Positions 17,721 to 26,361 of a stretch of DNA of 64,000 nucleotides are shown here, piece after piece; the first letter of the stretch is position 1; every line of letters starts with the position of its first letter. The position numbers and the translations under genes are program-made. The notes beneath the pieces are model-generated. The model saw only the letters and a list, made by a program, of their open reading frames with translations. It made no database searches and was not told the origin of the DNA. The stretch comes from Ectobacillus panaciterrae DSM 19096 (GTDB lineage: Bacteria; Bacillota; Bacilli; Bacillales; Bacillaceae_G), in contig NZ_AUMR01000019.1 in the NCBI RefSeq assembly GCF_000430785.1, positions 30,840 through 94,839 of the forward strand, in the 5' to 3' direction.

Positions 17721-18570
17721 ATACGAAATCGAGCATTGTTGTTTTAAGCAAGCATGTTTCCCATTTCGTAAGCTTCAAATCCGCTATGACGGGCGCTTGA
17801 AACAGCACATCGTAGTTGATTTGTTTAAAATGCTTGTAGTCTGTGATGCGCTTCAGCAATTTGTCTTTGCGAATGGCCGCTTGAAACATCTCATATTCCT
17901 CCTGCAGAGTTTTGTACAGCCAGGTTCGCTTCATGCACTGGCTTACGCTCATGGATTGACGGTGCTTCTCATCAATATAGTCCCTGTATCTCCGCTTCAC
18001 TGCGAAATGCATGGATGAAGCTCGTATGCACTGCTTCTTGATACGAAAGTATATATCTGTAACATCGAGATTGTGCTTCCCTTTGTGCTTAAGTAAGCAC
18101 GGAGCATCTTCTGTCAATCGTTCCAGCTCTTCAGCCGTAAAAAACAAGGACGCTTCCCTTTTCGCAGTGCTTGTACAATCTGAAGAATGAAATAGATTAA
18201 ATACTGGATTCATCGATCCGAACATCCTCCGTATTGTTCCTTCCTTTGCCTTTTCAGGCCTGAAGTTCCCTTTCCATTTCTTACTAATCAATTCAGAAAT
18301 CGATTTGTACGGCGGCTGCGGCGTGCCGTGAACCAGCACGCATAAACTTTCTCCCAAACGAAAGAATTCTGCTTCCAATTCTCGCCGCTCAGGATAACTC
18401 TTATATCTGTCCCGATATAAAAGCCGGCATAAATCCGGCGTAATGGTTACATATTTGCAAGCAAGAATCTGAAAGCCTTTCTGCCGTAGAAACGACAAAA
18501 TTTCTTGTTCCAAATGTAAATACACCGCGTCCGGCTTGCATATTACGAACCCTAAGTTGTCCCAATTCAA
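17719..18570 (-). CDS. Nucleoside-diphosphate-kinase-like protein with C-terminal extension
   Basis: The first ~145 of 283 residues follow the NDP kinase fold: FVICKPDAV (7-15), KGFQILACKYV, EGTIRRMFGS, and NLFHSSD with the putative phospho-His at position 128. TAKREASLFF matches the family end. NDP kinases move phosphate between nucleotides through this His. Against the canonical ~150-residue enzyme, the Gly of HGSD is Ser and an unrecognised basic, Tyr/Lys-rich extension of ~135 residues follows. The TTG start at 18570 has AAAGGAG at 9 nt. It stands alone. It may be a diverged kinase with an added binding domain. Confidence 0.7.
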   Translation of the reverse strand: MNWDNLGFVICKPDAVYLHLEQEILSFLRQKGFQILACKYVTITPDLCRLLYRDRYKSYPERRELEAEFFRLGESLCVLVHGTPQPPYKSISELISKKWKGNFRPEKAKEGTIRRMFGSMNPVFNLFHSSDCTSTAKREASLFFTAEELERLTEDAPCLLKHKGKHNLDVTDIYFRIKKQCIRASSMHFAVKRRYRDYIDEKHRQSMSVSQCMKRTWLYKTLQEEYEMFQAAIRKDKLLKRITDYKHFKQINYDVLFQAPVIADLKLTKWETCLLKTTMLDFV

Positions 18571-18675
18571 TATCTATATCTCCTTTCTACCATATGTAAT
18601 AATGTATGGTAAAAAGGTAAAGTTGCTTATGCAAAAAGGTAGATTTCATAAGATGCTTATAGATTAATTATTATA

Positions 18676-18860
18676 TATAAGTCCACTTTGTTATTCCGAC
18701 ATATCTATTTGCCACGTAGAACAAAAGGGAAACTGCGCTCGCTCCCTCTCTATGATTTACCCCTGCGTGGGCCACGAAAAGGGTTTGACCGCTTCTACGC
18801 TTAGTCGGATGCTCTCTCCCCCCTAAAAGAAACGTTTTTATGTCGATTTTTTTAGTTGCA
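18676..18860 (+). repeat. MITE-like interspersed repeat, divergent copy E
   Basis: This stretch aligns with the other copies over ACAAAAGGGA, a CTCTCTATGATTTACCCCTGCG segment, GGTTTGACCGCTTCT, GTCGGATG and CTCTCTCCCC, but with many substitutions. Its left edge (CTTTGTTATTCCGACATATC) is shared almost exactly with the partial copy at 33643. Confidence 0.65.
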
Positions 18861-18925
18861 TTTATATATAAACAGAAACTTACATAGAAAATTTATCTTC
18901 CCCAATTTCATAAATCTTCCTCCAA

Positions 18926-18952
18926 CAAAAAGAGAGCCATTTCTGACTCTCT
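18926..18952 (-). terminator. Terminator of the 90-aa gene
   Basis: AGAGAGTCA and TGGCTCTCT form a stem with T5 after it on the minus strand. Confidence 0.65.
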
Positions 18953-18958
18953 ACTGTT

Positions 18959-19231
18959 TTATAACTTATGGATGGCTTCAATAATTTCTTGAGTTAGCTG
19001 AAAAATATCTCCTGCTTTAGAGATAACTGCTGTGTAGTTATCACCTTGTACAAAAGTTATATCATCCTGCATAAATACTTCAATCTCTACCTCACTAGGC
19101 GGCATAGAGTTGATAATATCTATGATCTTATCCCCATATCCAAAAAGCAGTTGAATGGCTTGAGCCTCAGGACTATGAGGCAATAACTCCTGCCCCCCAA
19201 CAACACTAATACTATTTGCTACTACTGACAT
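18959..19231 (-). CDS. Hypothetical small protein (90 aa)
   Basis: This acidic soluble protein begins MSVVANSISVVGGQELLPHS and has an amphipathic C-terminal helix ending TQEIIEAIHKL. GGAGGTAA lies 6 nt before the ATG, and a terminator follows the stop, so it is very likely expressed. I do not recognise the family. No signal peptide or membrane segment is seen. Confidence 0.65.
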   Translation of the reverse strand: MSVVANSISVVGGQELLPHSPEAQAIQLLFGYGDKIIDIINSMPPSEVEIEVFMQDDITFVQGDNYTAVISKAGDIFQLTQEIIEAIHKL

Positions 19232-19597
19232 AACATTACCTCCAACTATCAGAATACCTTACTATTTCCACATGTATGGAACTTTTCCCTTCCTTTATAC
19301 TAGTAACTTCTGAGAAAAAGGCCTATATAAAAGCCTTCATAGAAAATACCTGCATACCCTTGAAAAATTCCTCTTTAAATTTTGGAAGTTTATTACCTAG
19401 TCTATTAGACTTAGATCCTCCTAAATATTGCCGCTATCGCAATATTGTCAACCAAGTATTCATACCGCGCTGACTTCAGCAGATGGCACCTCGCATTACA
19501 ATCATCACCCAAGGACTGCTGGAAGCTTTAAAAGGAAAGGGACCATTCTTATGGACTGGTCGCTTCATTTTTGTATATCACTACCTTAGTTTTCACT
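19232..19597. other. Intergenic stretch without recognised gene
   Basis: About 365 bp between the 90-aa gene and the reductase. Short open frames exist but none has a ribosome site or a recognisable product. A frame with MAPRITIITQGLLEALKGKG near 19483 looks protein-like but is cut short. It could be decayed coding sequence. Confidence 0.4.
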
Positions 19598-20338
19598 CTA
19601 CATCTGCAAGCCGCCGCTTATATTCAGCACTTCTCCTGTTATGTATGACGCCCAATCCGAAGCCAAAAATGCCGCTGCATTCGCAACATCCCGAGAAGTG
19701 CCAATTCGCTTCAGCGGAATGGCCGCAATCATTTTATCTTTAATCGAGTCCGGAATCGTTTTTGTCATTTCCGTATCCATAAAGCCCGGACAAATCGCGT
19801 TGCACGTTACATCGAATGCCGCAAGCTCCTTTGCTGCTGTTTTCGTCAAGCCGACAACGCCTGCTTTGGCTGCAGCATAGTTCGCTTGCCCGATATTCCC
19901 TTCCCGGCTGATGGAGGAAATATTAATAATACGGCCGCTTCTTTGCTCGCGCATATGCTGCACAGCCGGCTGCATGCAGTTGAATACGCCTGTTAAATTC
20001 ACTTGAATCACGCTGTCCCACTGCTCGCCATCGAGCTTATGCAGCATACCGTCGCGTGTAATGCCGGCATTGTTTATTAAAATATCAATTTTTCCGTATG
20101 CTTCAACCGTATATTCCACGAGCTTTCTTGCATCGTCACGGTCTCCCACATTGCATGCGAAAAACGAAGCGGCGTACCCTTTCTGTTTGAGCTCCTCTGC
20201 CGTTTCTCTCGCTCCTGCTTCATTAACATCGCTAATTATGACCTGTGCTCCTAATGAAGCAAGTTTTTCTGCAATTCCTTTTCCAAGACCGCGCGCCGAT
20301 CCAGTTACGACTGCGCATTTGCCATCCAATCTTATCAT
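19598..20338 (-). CDS. 3-oxoacyl-ACP/acetoacetyl-CoA reductase-like SDR enzyme
   Basis: This 246-residue protein is a classical short-chain dehydrogenase: cofactor motif TGSARGLGKG near residue 12, NNAG near 88, and catalytic Ser/Tyr/Lys in NISSI and YAAAK. It closely resembles FabG and PhbB reductases, which reduce 3-oxoacyl thioesters with NADPH. It is not in a fatty-acid-synthesis operon; its neighbours are sqhC and a small spore-type gene. The true substrate is open. GGAAG-type purines precede the ATG. Confidence 0.85.
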   Translation of the reverse strand: MIRLDGKCAVVTGSARGLGKGIAEKLASLGAQVIISDVNEAGARETAEELKQKGYAASFFACNVGDRDDARKLVEYTVEAYGKIDILINNAGITRDGMLHKLDGEQWDSVIQVNLTGVFNCMQPAVQHMREQRSGRIINISSISREGNIGQANYAAAKAGVVGLTKTAAKELAAFDVTCNAICPGFMDTEMTKTIPDSIKDKMIAAIPLKRIGTSRDVANAAAFLASDWASYITGEVLNISGGLQM

Positions 20339-20492
20339 TCCTACACTTCCTTTATCATTTAATATCTCTTATTTCTTTCGCTTCTGTTCTTTTGTTTTCC
20401 TTGTCATTTTTGTGAAAAAACAAATGAAATTGGATAAAGCATCCAAGAGAAGGCAAACTAATGCTGTACATATAGGAAAGGAGGCTTCAACA

Positions 20493-20642
20493 ATGGCTAA
20501 GAAAAAAGCAATGCGCAATGTACAGTCTGACGGACGCGATGTGGAATTCTCTCAAGAACTGGCAGATCAAGATGATTTAGAGGCGCAAGCACGCTCTCAA
20601 GCAGCTGATGCGCGCCAAAAGAAAAACATGAAGAACGAGTAA
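20493..20642 (+). CDS. YfhD-family small protein (49 aa)
   Basis: This 49-residue protein is highly charged. Its core DVEFSQELADQDDLEAQAR and RSQAADARQKK are typical of the YfhD family of Bacillus. GAAAGGAGG lies 8 nt before the ATG, and a terminator overlaps the stop codon. YfhD-like proteins are small, hydrophilic and often spore-associated, but no function is established. It is divergent from the SDR gene. Confidence 0.75.
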   Translation: MAKKKAMRNVQSDGRDVEFSQELADQDDLEAQARSQAADARQKKNMKNE

Positions 20643-20667
20643 GAGAAGGCATTTGCCTTCTCTTTTC
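20641..20667. terminator. Bidirectional terminator between the YfhD-type gene and sqhC
   Basis: AGAGAAGGCA pairs with TGCCTTCTCT with a 2-nt loop, and a T-run follows on the plus side. Both converging genes end within it. Confidence 0.8.
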
Positions 20668-22513
20668 ATTTCATATAATGCGCCAAAGCAAGAAGCGGGA
20701 ATAAGTGATTGTAGCTGTGATACCGAATGTAAAAGCCGCCCGGCAGCCCAAGGCCAGTCGGATATGTGAGCGCCGTTTCACTCAGTTCGTTTTGCCGCAG
20801 CAAAAACGCAGCGCCTCTCTGAACGGATGATGCTTCTTTTCCTTTTACCGCCATAATGGCATCTATTGCCCATGCCGTTTGCGAAGGCGTACTGAACGAA
20901 AACGGCATAAAGCGCTTTTTCTCGCTGCTTTGGCACGATTCTCCCCAGCCACCGTCACTGTGCTGGATAGATTCGAGCCAACGCACCGCTTTTTGGAGTG
21001 CTGGATGGTTTGCTGAAACACCTGCCGCGCGCATGCCCGTTACAGCCGCCCACGTACCATATATATAGCAAATACCCCATTTTCCGTACCATGAGCCATC
21101 TTCTCTTTGGTTTTCAACCAGAAACTCCACTGCCCTCTTCACAATGCGATGCTTTTCGTTCATGCCCGCATAGGTGCCAAGAAACTCCAGTACCCTTCCT
21201 GTTATATCAGCAGTGGAAGAATCAATGATGGCATCTTCCGCATTATCAATCGGAAGCAGCGTCAGCCATTCGTTATCTGCACCTTTCTCAAACGCCCCCC
21301 AGCCCCCGTCTTTGTTTTGCATCTGAAGAAGCCAATTCAAGCCCTTTTTCCACGCTGTCTCATACTTGGCTTCCCGTGATGCCTGACGTGTAATGGCGCG
21401 CAGCGCTGCTGATGTATCATCATTATCCGGCACAAACGTGTTCATATCCGAAAATCCCCAGCCACCCGGCTCTGCTTTCGGAGCATGAACAGCCCAATCT
21501 CCTTTTTTCGTATGCTGTCGCAGCAGCAAGTACTCGTTCGCAGCTGTAATCATCGGATCTTGCGGCGGCACACCGGCTTCCTGTAAAGCATAGCTGAGTA
21601 AGGCTGTATCCCAAACTTCGGACGGCGAGTTTTGCAGATGAAGGCCTCGTTCTGTTTCATAGAAATATGTAGACAATCCTTGTAAAGCTTGTGAAATAAC
21701 AGGTGCATCCTCCTTATATCCAAGTGCAAGCATGGCATAGATCATGTAAAAAGTGGCACTCGCATAGCTGTAAAGCGTTCCGTTTTCTTCTAAGCGCTTT
21801 AGCATAAAATCCTCTGCCGCCTGATAGCCTTTTTGGTGGATTTTCACCGGATACGATGCAAGCTGTTTTCCTTCCTTTAAGAGAGTATCAAGAAAAGGAA
21901 CACGGTCTTGTTTAAACCAATCCGGATTTTCGCCAAGCAAATGACTTAAATCAGGCACATGCTCCGCTTCCGCCACAAAGCGCTTATTCATGCAAACGAT
22001 CAGCGGTGTAAGATGTATGCGGGCGTAATTGCTCAGCTCATATATAGAAAACGGCGCAGACGGAGGCAGCAAAAAGATGGTCATTGGAAGAGAAAGCCGC
22101 TTCGGATACGGATATTGTCCGAACAATGCAAGCATGAATTTCGTCATGAAATGCGTGCGTGCCAATCCGCCCCTCGCTTTTATAAAATCCTCCGCCCGTC
22201 TCATGTTCGAATCGCTTTTAGAAAAACGGCCGGACATTAATAACGCCATATATGCCCCGATTGTCGCAGACAGATTGCCGCCTTGCTCATCCTTATACAG
22301 CTTCCACGCGCCGTTTGCGTCCTGCAGACCGGCAATGCGCTCTGTTAATCTATTCATCAGCCTATCTTCTTTTTTATGTAAAGCTTGAAGCGTCATAATC
22401 ATGAAGCAATCTGTCAAAGGCGCTCCCTCGAAGCAAAAACGCCACGTTCCGTCAGCATATTGCAGGCGCCGCAAGTCCGCTATGCGTCCTTGGATATGTT
22501 CATGCAGTTCCAT
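20666..22513 (-). CDS. sqhC: Squalene-hopene/sporulenol cyclase
   Basis: This 615-residue protein has several QW repeats (QMQNKDGGWGAFEKG, REDGSWYGKWG, HSDGGWGES) and the catalytic DxDD acid motif as DNDD near residue 361. Such class II triterpene cyclases make hopanoids. The Bacillus subtilis member is sporulenol synthase, which cyclises tetraprenyl-beta-curcumene during sporulation. Length matches the family. AGGAGGGG precedes the ATG. No squalene or curcumene synthase is nearby, so the substrate is not settled by context. Confidence 0.9.
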   Translation of the reverse strand: MELHEHIQGRIADLRRLQYADGTWRFCFEGAPLTDCFMIMTLQALHKKEDRLMNRLTERIAGLQDANGAWKLYKDEQGGNLSATIGAYMALLMSGRFSKSDSNMRRAEDFIKARGGLARTHFMTKFMLALFGQYPYPKRLSLPMTIFLLPPSAPFSIYELSNYARIHLTPLIVCMNKRFVAEAEHVPDLSHLLGENPDWFKQDRVPFLDTLLKEGKQLASYPVKIHQKGYQAAEDFMLKRLEENGTLYSYASATFYMIYAMLALGYKEDAPVISQALQGLSTYFYETERGLHLQNSPSEVWDTALLSYALQEAGVPPQDPMITAANEYLLLRQHTKKGDWAVHAPKAEPGGWGFSDMNTFVPDNDDTSAALRAITRQASREAKYETAWKKGLNWLLQMQNKDGGWGAFEKGADNEWLTLLPIDNAEDAIIDSSTADITGRVLEFLGTYAGMNEKHRIVKRAVEFLVENQREDGSWYGKWGICYIYGTWAAVTGMRAAGVSANHPALQKAVRWLESIQHSDGGWGESCQSSEKKRFMPFSFSTPSQTAWAIDAIMAVKGKEASSVQRGAAFLLRQNELSETALTYPTGLGLPGGFYIRYHSYNHLFPLLALAHYMK

Positions 22514-22567
22514 AGTTCCCCTCCTATCCGTATACGATATTCAGGAACGCACATGCATATGAACAAA

Positions 22568-22597
22568 ATAAAAAAGCAGCCGAAACAGCTGCTTTTT
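22568..22597 (-). terminator. Terminator of the yuiD-like gene
   Basis: AAAAAGCAGC pairs with GCTGCTTTTT. The stop codon of the gene lies at its edge. Confidence 0.75.
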
Positions 22598-23021
22598 AGT
22601 AATACCAGGCGGCCACGGCGGCGCCTAAAACGGCACCGACAACGACTTGGTACGGCGTATGACCGACGAGTTCATTCAATTGTTTATAATCCTTTGCTCT
22701 TCCGTGAAAGAAATCATTCAAAATTTTCGCCTGTCTGCTTACCGCAAGACGAACACCAGACGCATCATACATCACGATGACAGCGAATATAACTGCCAGG
22801 GCAAATGATGTGCTTGCGACTCCTTCCTGAAAGCCAGTGGCGGTTGCCAAGGCTGTAACAGTAGAGGAATGCGAGCTTGGCATGCCGCCGGATGAGAAAA
22901 ACTTTGCAAAATCCACCTCTCTTGTCTTAATTAAAACAATTACTACCTTTGCAAATTGTGCCAAGAACCAGGCAATGACAGCCGACATAAGCGGACCGTT
23001 GTCCAAGATATGCTCCATCAT
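22596..23021 (-). CDS. Divergent PAP2-family membrane protein (YuiD-like)
   Basis: This 141-residue protein with four or five helices has the motif GGMPSSHSS, characteristic of the DUF212/divergent PAP2 group, and a conserved DASGVR. The ATG at 23021 is chosen for AGGGGGGCG 5 nt upstream; a longer frame starts 12 codons earlier without a ribosome site. PAP2 proteins handle lipid phosphates, but the divergent group has no proven reaction. Bacillus YuiD is the named relative. Confidence 0.85.
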   Translation of the reverse strand: MMEHILDNGPLMSAVIAWFLAQFAKVVIVLIKTREVDFAKFFSSGGMPSSHSSTVTALATATGFQEGVASTSFALAVIFAVIVMYDASGVRLAVSRQAKILNDFFHGRAKDYKQLNELVGHTPYQVVVGAVLGAAVAAWYY

Positions 23022-23090
23022 AAGCGCCCCCCTACGAAAGAACTTTTTCTTTATCATAGTGTTTCATAGAAAAAAAGGCAAATGTTTCCG

Positions 23091-24299
23091 TTAAACCGCC
23101 TCTTCGTTTTGCAGCACAGTCCAGTTGATGACGAAAATGTGCTTTTCTTTTAAAATAGCCTCCAGCCGTTTTCGTACAAGCCCGGCATGACTTGCATCCG
23201 TTCCGGGAAGAAGCACATACAGCATGTGTGTCACGCTATTGTACGCCACCTGATCTAATTCGCACAGCTCTTTGGCCAATACATCCTGCAAAAACGGCAA
23301 ATGTTTTTCTTCTAAGCCGCGCACGTACATGCCGATACATACGAACGGCTGCTCAAACAGATGCAGTCGCTCCCGTTCAAGATCTATATACTTTTGAAAT
23401 GATGTCATATGATGAATGCGTGTGCCCGGATATAAGTCATCCCGTTCCCGCTGTTTTTCTGCTTTTTCATAATGATATACGATTATATGCAAAAGCGATT
23501 GTAAAAACGTTACGTTCAAATCTGCAGGACGATATCTATCCATATTTGGTATTATCATCACTTTTTCAATCTGATCCTTCACCACAAGCGGAATTGCCAG
23601 CATGGGCGCATCCTCTTCCCCCGGTTGTTTCCATGTAGCAGTCCGGCTGTTCAACATTCTTTCATAAAAAGATGATTGCTCAAGATAAACAATTGGCGGC
23701 ATATAACCCAAACCGATGCGCACTTGCATTTGCAACGTATGCTGTGGAGAATCGAGATGATAGATTGCGAAGCTTTCAGCTTGAAAATACTCTCGCAAGA
23801 CTTTAGCGCACTCGTTCAGCACACGATCTGGATGATTTTGTTCCAAAGAAGCGGCAAGTTCATAAGCTGCGATCATACTCGCTTCCCCTTGCAGCAGCTG
23901 CTTATGCAAATGCTTGTTTTCTTTTTCCAGACGAACAAACTCCTCTTCAAACAAAAGCTTCTCTTGCGCAAATTCATGCTCCAGCGTATGTAAATCGCCG
24001 TGCTTCCTATGAAATACAGAGCCGAATAAATAGGCGCATGCGATCAGCCCGATAATTATAAGGGCGGCTTCCTTCCCTTCTGCACTGCCGGACGGCACAT
24101 TTTTGACGAGCATAACCGTCAGGCTCAGCAAAAGCGAAGAAATGATACCGCTTTTCCATCCGTTTTGCAGCGTAATGTAAAGTACACAAAACATACCAAC
24201 AGCCGCTAACATAAGGGTATTTCCCCAAATGGCCGCCGCCAGCGCCAAAACAAACCCTGCCAATATTTCTAATACTTGTCTTCCTGCTTGTTTTCCCAT
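23091..24299 (-). CDS. Membrane protein with GAF and degenerate GGDEF domains (PelD-like layout)
   Basis: This 402-residue protein has about four transmembrane helices (residues ~8-95), a short coiled coil (~100-140), a GAF-like domain (~145-275) and a C-terminal domain resembling GGDEF. In the last, the sequence DQVAYNSVTHMLYVLLPGTD sits where active enzymes have the GGDEF loop, so catalysis is lost. The same order occurs in PelD, a c-di-GMP receptor of Pel polysaccharide machinery. No pel genes surround it, so it may be a stand-alone nucleotide or redox sensor. The ATG at 24299 has GGAGGATACG before it. Confidence 0.65.
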   Translation of the reverse strand: MGKQAGRQVLEILAGFVLALAAAIWGNTLMLAAVGMFCVLYITLQNGWKSGIISSLLLSLTVMLVKNVPSGSAEGKEAALIIIGLIACAYLFGSVFHRKHGDLHTLEHEFAQEKLLFEEEFVRLEKENKHLHKQLLQGEASMIAAYELAASLEQNHPDRVLNECAKVLREYFQAESFAIYHLDSPQHTLQMQVRIGLGYMPPIVYLEQSSFYERMLNSRTATWKQPGEEDAPMLAIPLVVKDQIEKVMIIPNMDRYRPADLNVTFLQSLLHIIVYHYEKAEKQRERDDLYPGTRIHHMTSFQKYIDLERERLHLFEQPFVCIGMYVRGLEEKHLPFLQDVLAKELCELDQVAYNSVTHMLYVLLPGTDASHAGLVRKRLEAILKEKHIFVINWTVLQNEEAV

Positions 24300-24400
24300 C
24301 GTATCCTCCGCACTCACAAACTAAGGATGCCAACATCTTCCTTATTTTTATAGTAATATAGAAATGTATAATTTTTCTATATATTTTTAAAAATTTTCAT

Positions 24401-24428
24401 AAAAAAGCCCGGGGTTCCCCCGAGCTTT
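24401..24428 (-). terminator. Terminator of the rarD-like gene
   Basis: GCTCGGGGG pairs with CCCCGGGC and is followed by six T on the minus strand. Confidence 0.75.
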
Positions 24429-25368
24429 ATGACGCCTTCGCAGATTTATTTTTTCCAAACTTCGGCTGCAGACTAACCATAAGCTTCGTCTTCGCGAACG
24501 AAAACGTCACAAGCGCCATCCAAATAAAGAAGAACGCGGTCAAATGGGCTTTTGTGAAATGCTCGTTATATAAGAATATACCTAAGCATAAGCTGATGGT
24601 CGGGGCGATATATTGCAAAAAGCCTACCATAGACAAAGGAATGAGCTTCGTTCCCTTCGCAAAGTAGAGAAGCGGCAATGCAGTTGCGACGCCGCTGCCC
24701 ACCAATAAGAGACTTTCAGAAAAGGAACCCGTTCCAAATGAAATATTTCCGTTTACTTGCAAATACACTAAGTAGATAAAAGCAACCGGCGTAATAACAA
24801 GCGTCTCTAATGTCAAACCAATCATAGAATCGAAATTTGTAAGCTTTTTCGCCAAACCGTATATACCGAAGCTGACTGCAAGGCTTACCGCAATCCATGG
24901 GAACGAACCGTACTGAACAGTCAGCACTGTTACGCCAACAGCCGCTAACGCCACCGATAAAAGCTGCCAAAAGTTTAGCCGCTCCTTCAATACGACCATG
25001 CCAAGCAAAATGCTGACGAGCGGGTTGATGTAATAACCAAGACTTGCTTCAATAATATGATCATGGTTCACCGCCCATATGTAAATGAACCAGTTCACAC
25101 TAATTAATAAAGATGCAATAATTAACATGATGAAGGATTTCGGATTGCGAAGCAGCCTCTTCCATTCCGTCCGAAATTGACCCATTCGTTTACTAATGCT
25201 TAATATGATCAGCATAAATACAAATGACCACACAACGCGGTGCGCTAGTATTTCTTCAGCCGAAACGCCTTGCACGAGCTTCCAATAGAGCGGAAGTATC
25301 CCCCACATCACATAAGCGCCACCAGCATAGATTATGCCTTTTTTTTGCTGCGATGACTGATTCTCCAT
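24427..25368 (-). CDS. rarD: RarD-like EamA-family transporter
   Basis: This 313-residue protein has ten hydrophobic helices and the RarD N-terminal pattern YVMWGILPLYWKLVQGVSAEEILAHR. RarD proteins belong to the drug/metabolite transporter superfamily, and the substrate is unknown. The ATG at 25368 has AGGAGGAATAGC before it, whereas an upstream frame extension of ten codons lacks a site. It is monocistronic. Confidence 0.85.
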   Translation of the reverse strand: MENQSSQQKKGIIYAGGAYVMWGILPLYWKLVQGVSAEEILAHRVVWSFVFMLIILSISKRMGQFRTEWKRLLRNPKSFIMLIIASLLISVNWFIYIWAVNHDHIIEASLGYYINPLVSILLGMVVLKERLNFWQLLSVALAAVGVTVLTVQYGSFPWIAVSLAVSFGIYGLAKKLTNFDSMIGLTLETLVITPVAFIYLVYLQVNGNISFGTGSFSESLLLVGSGVATALPLLYFAKGTKLIPLSMVGFLQYIAPTISLCLGIFLYNEHFTKAHLTAFFFIWMALVTFSFAKTKLMVSLQPKFGKNKSAKAS

Positions 25369-25476
25369 GCTATTCCTCCTACTCTCTTTACCTAACATTC
25401 ATTATATAAGCGCCGCTCTCTTTCATACAACAGCTTCTTTTCTCATTTTCCCGACAAAGCAGCAAGCAGGCTTTCC

Positions 25477-25917
25477 TTACTTTGCAAACAACTTCACGTA
25501 TTCGCCGTAGCCTTCCTTCTCCAGCTCTTCTTTTGGAATGAAACGAAGCGCCGCGGAGTTGATACAATAGCGAAGGCCCCCTCGGTCGCGCGGTCCGTCG
25601 GTGAAGACGTGGCCCAAGTGCGAGTCCGCATCCTTGCTGCGCACTTCTGTGCGAATCATGCCGTGCGTCAAATCACGCAGTTCCTTCACTTGCTCATCTT
25701 TTAACGGCTTTGTAAAGCTTGGCCAGCCGCAGCCGGAATCGTATTTATCAAGCGAGCTGAACAGCGGCTCTCCGGAGACGATATCCACATATAATCCCTC
25801 ACCCTTATAATCGTGAAATTCGTTTCGAAACGGTGGCTCCGTTCCGTTTTCTTGCGTGACCCGATATTGAATCGGCGTCAGCTTGCGAAGCGCCTCTTGC
25901 TTTTTAGATTGGTCCAT
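25477..25917 (-). CDS. msrB: Peptide methionine (R)-S-oxide reductase MsrB
   Basis: This 146-residue SelR-fold enzyme has [21 protein letters not shown] and the catalytic [11 protein letters not shown]. It reduces methionine-R-sulfoxide in proteins. The zinc-binding CxxC pairs of some MsrB proteins are absent, as in other Bacillus enzymes. The ATG at 25917 follows GAGGAGGGATACAT. No msrA lies beside it. Confidence 0.92.
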   Translation of the reverse strand: MDQSKKQEALRKLTPIQYRVTQENGTEPPFRNEFHDYKGEGLYVDIVSGEPLFSSLDKYDSGCGWPSFTKPLKDEQVKELRDLTHGMIRTEVRSKDADSHLGHVFTDGPRDRGGLRYCINSAALRFIPKEELEKEGYGEYVKLFAK

Positions 25918-25983
25918 ATGTATCCCTCCTCTTATATGGCACTCATTATACCGAAAGAAGCTGGAAAAGAAAAACAATGCGCC

Positions 25984-26235
25984 TTAGCGCATTGTCCATA
26001 ACGCAGCGGCCGTAAGCAGTGCCAAAAGCGGAATGCCGACCACAAATTGCATCTTTTGTGTTTTATGGCGAAACGTATACATGCCGAGCCATGCGCCGAA
26101 CGCTCCGCCGATGGCCGCTGCAAAAAACAGCATGCTTTCGGAAATACGCCACTCTTTCCGTTTTGCTTTTTGTTTATCGTTGCCCATTAGGTAAAAAGCC
26201 CATATGTTCACAAGTAATATGTATATCCACTTCAT
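25984..26235 (-). CDS. DUF1294-family small membrane protein
   Basis: This 83-residue protein has an N-terminal helix, a basic loop (DKQKAKRKEWRI), and two further helices with the conserved GGAFGAWLGMYTFRHKT. This is the typical DUF1294 pattern. GAGGAGAGA precedes the ATG. It may be cotranscribed with msrB, 67 bp downstream. Function unknown. Confidence 0.8.
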   Translation of the reverse strand: MKWIYILLVNIWAFYLMGNDKQKAKRKEWRISESMLFFAAAIGGAFGAWLGMYTFRHKTQKMQFVVGIPLLALLTAAALWTMR

Positions 26236-26314
26236 CCCTATCTCTCCTCTGCTTCCTTCATTGTATCATAAAAAGAAGCATGCAGGGATTTGCATGCTAG
26301 CAGTTGTTTAAGTA

Positions 26315-26350
26315 CAAAAACACCCTCCCATAATCTATGGTAAGGGTGCC
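26315..26350 (-). terminator. Terminator of the vWA/tubulin-like unit
   Basis: CACCCT pairs with AGGGTG with an inner CCATAG/TTATGG stem, and TTTTTG follows on the minus strand. Confidence 0.7.
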
Positions 26351-26361
26351 TGATATACCGC

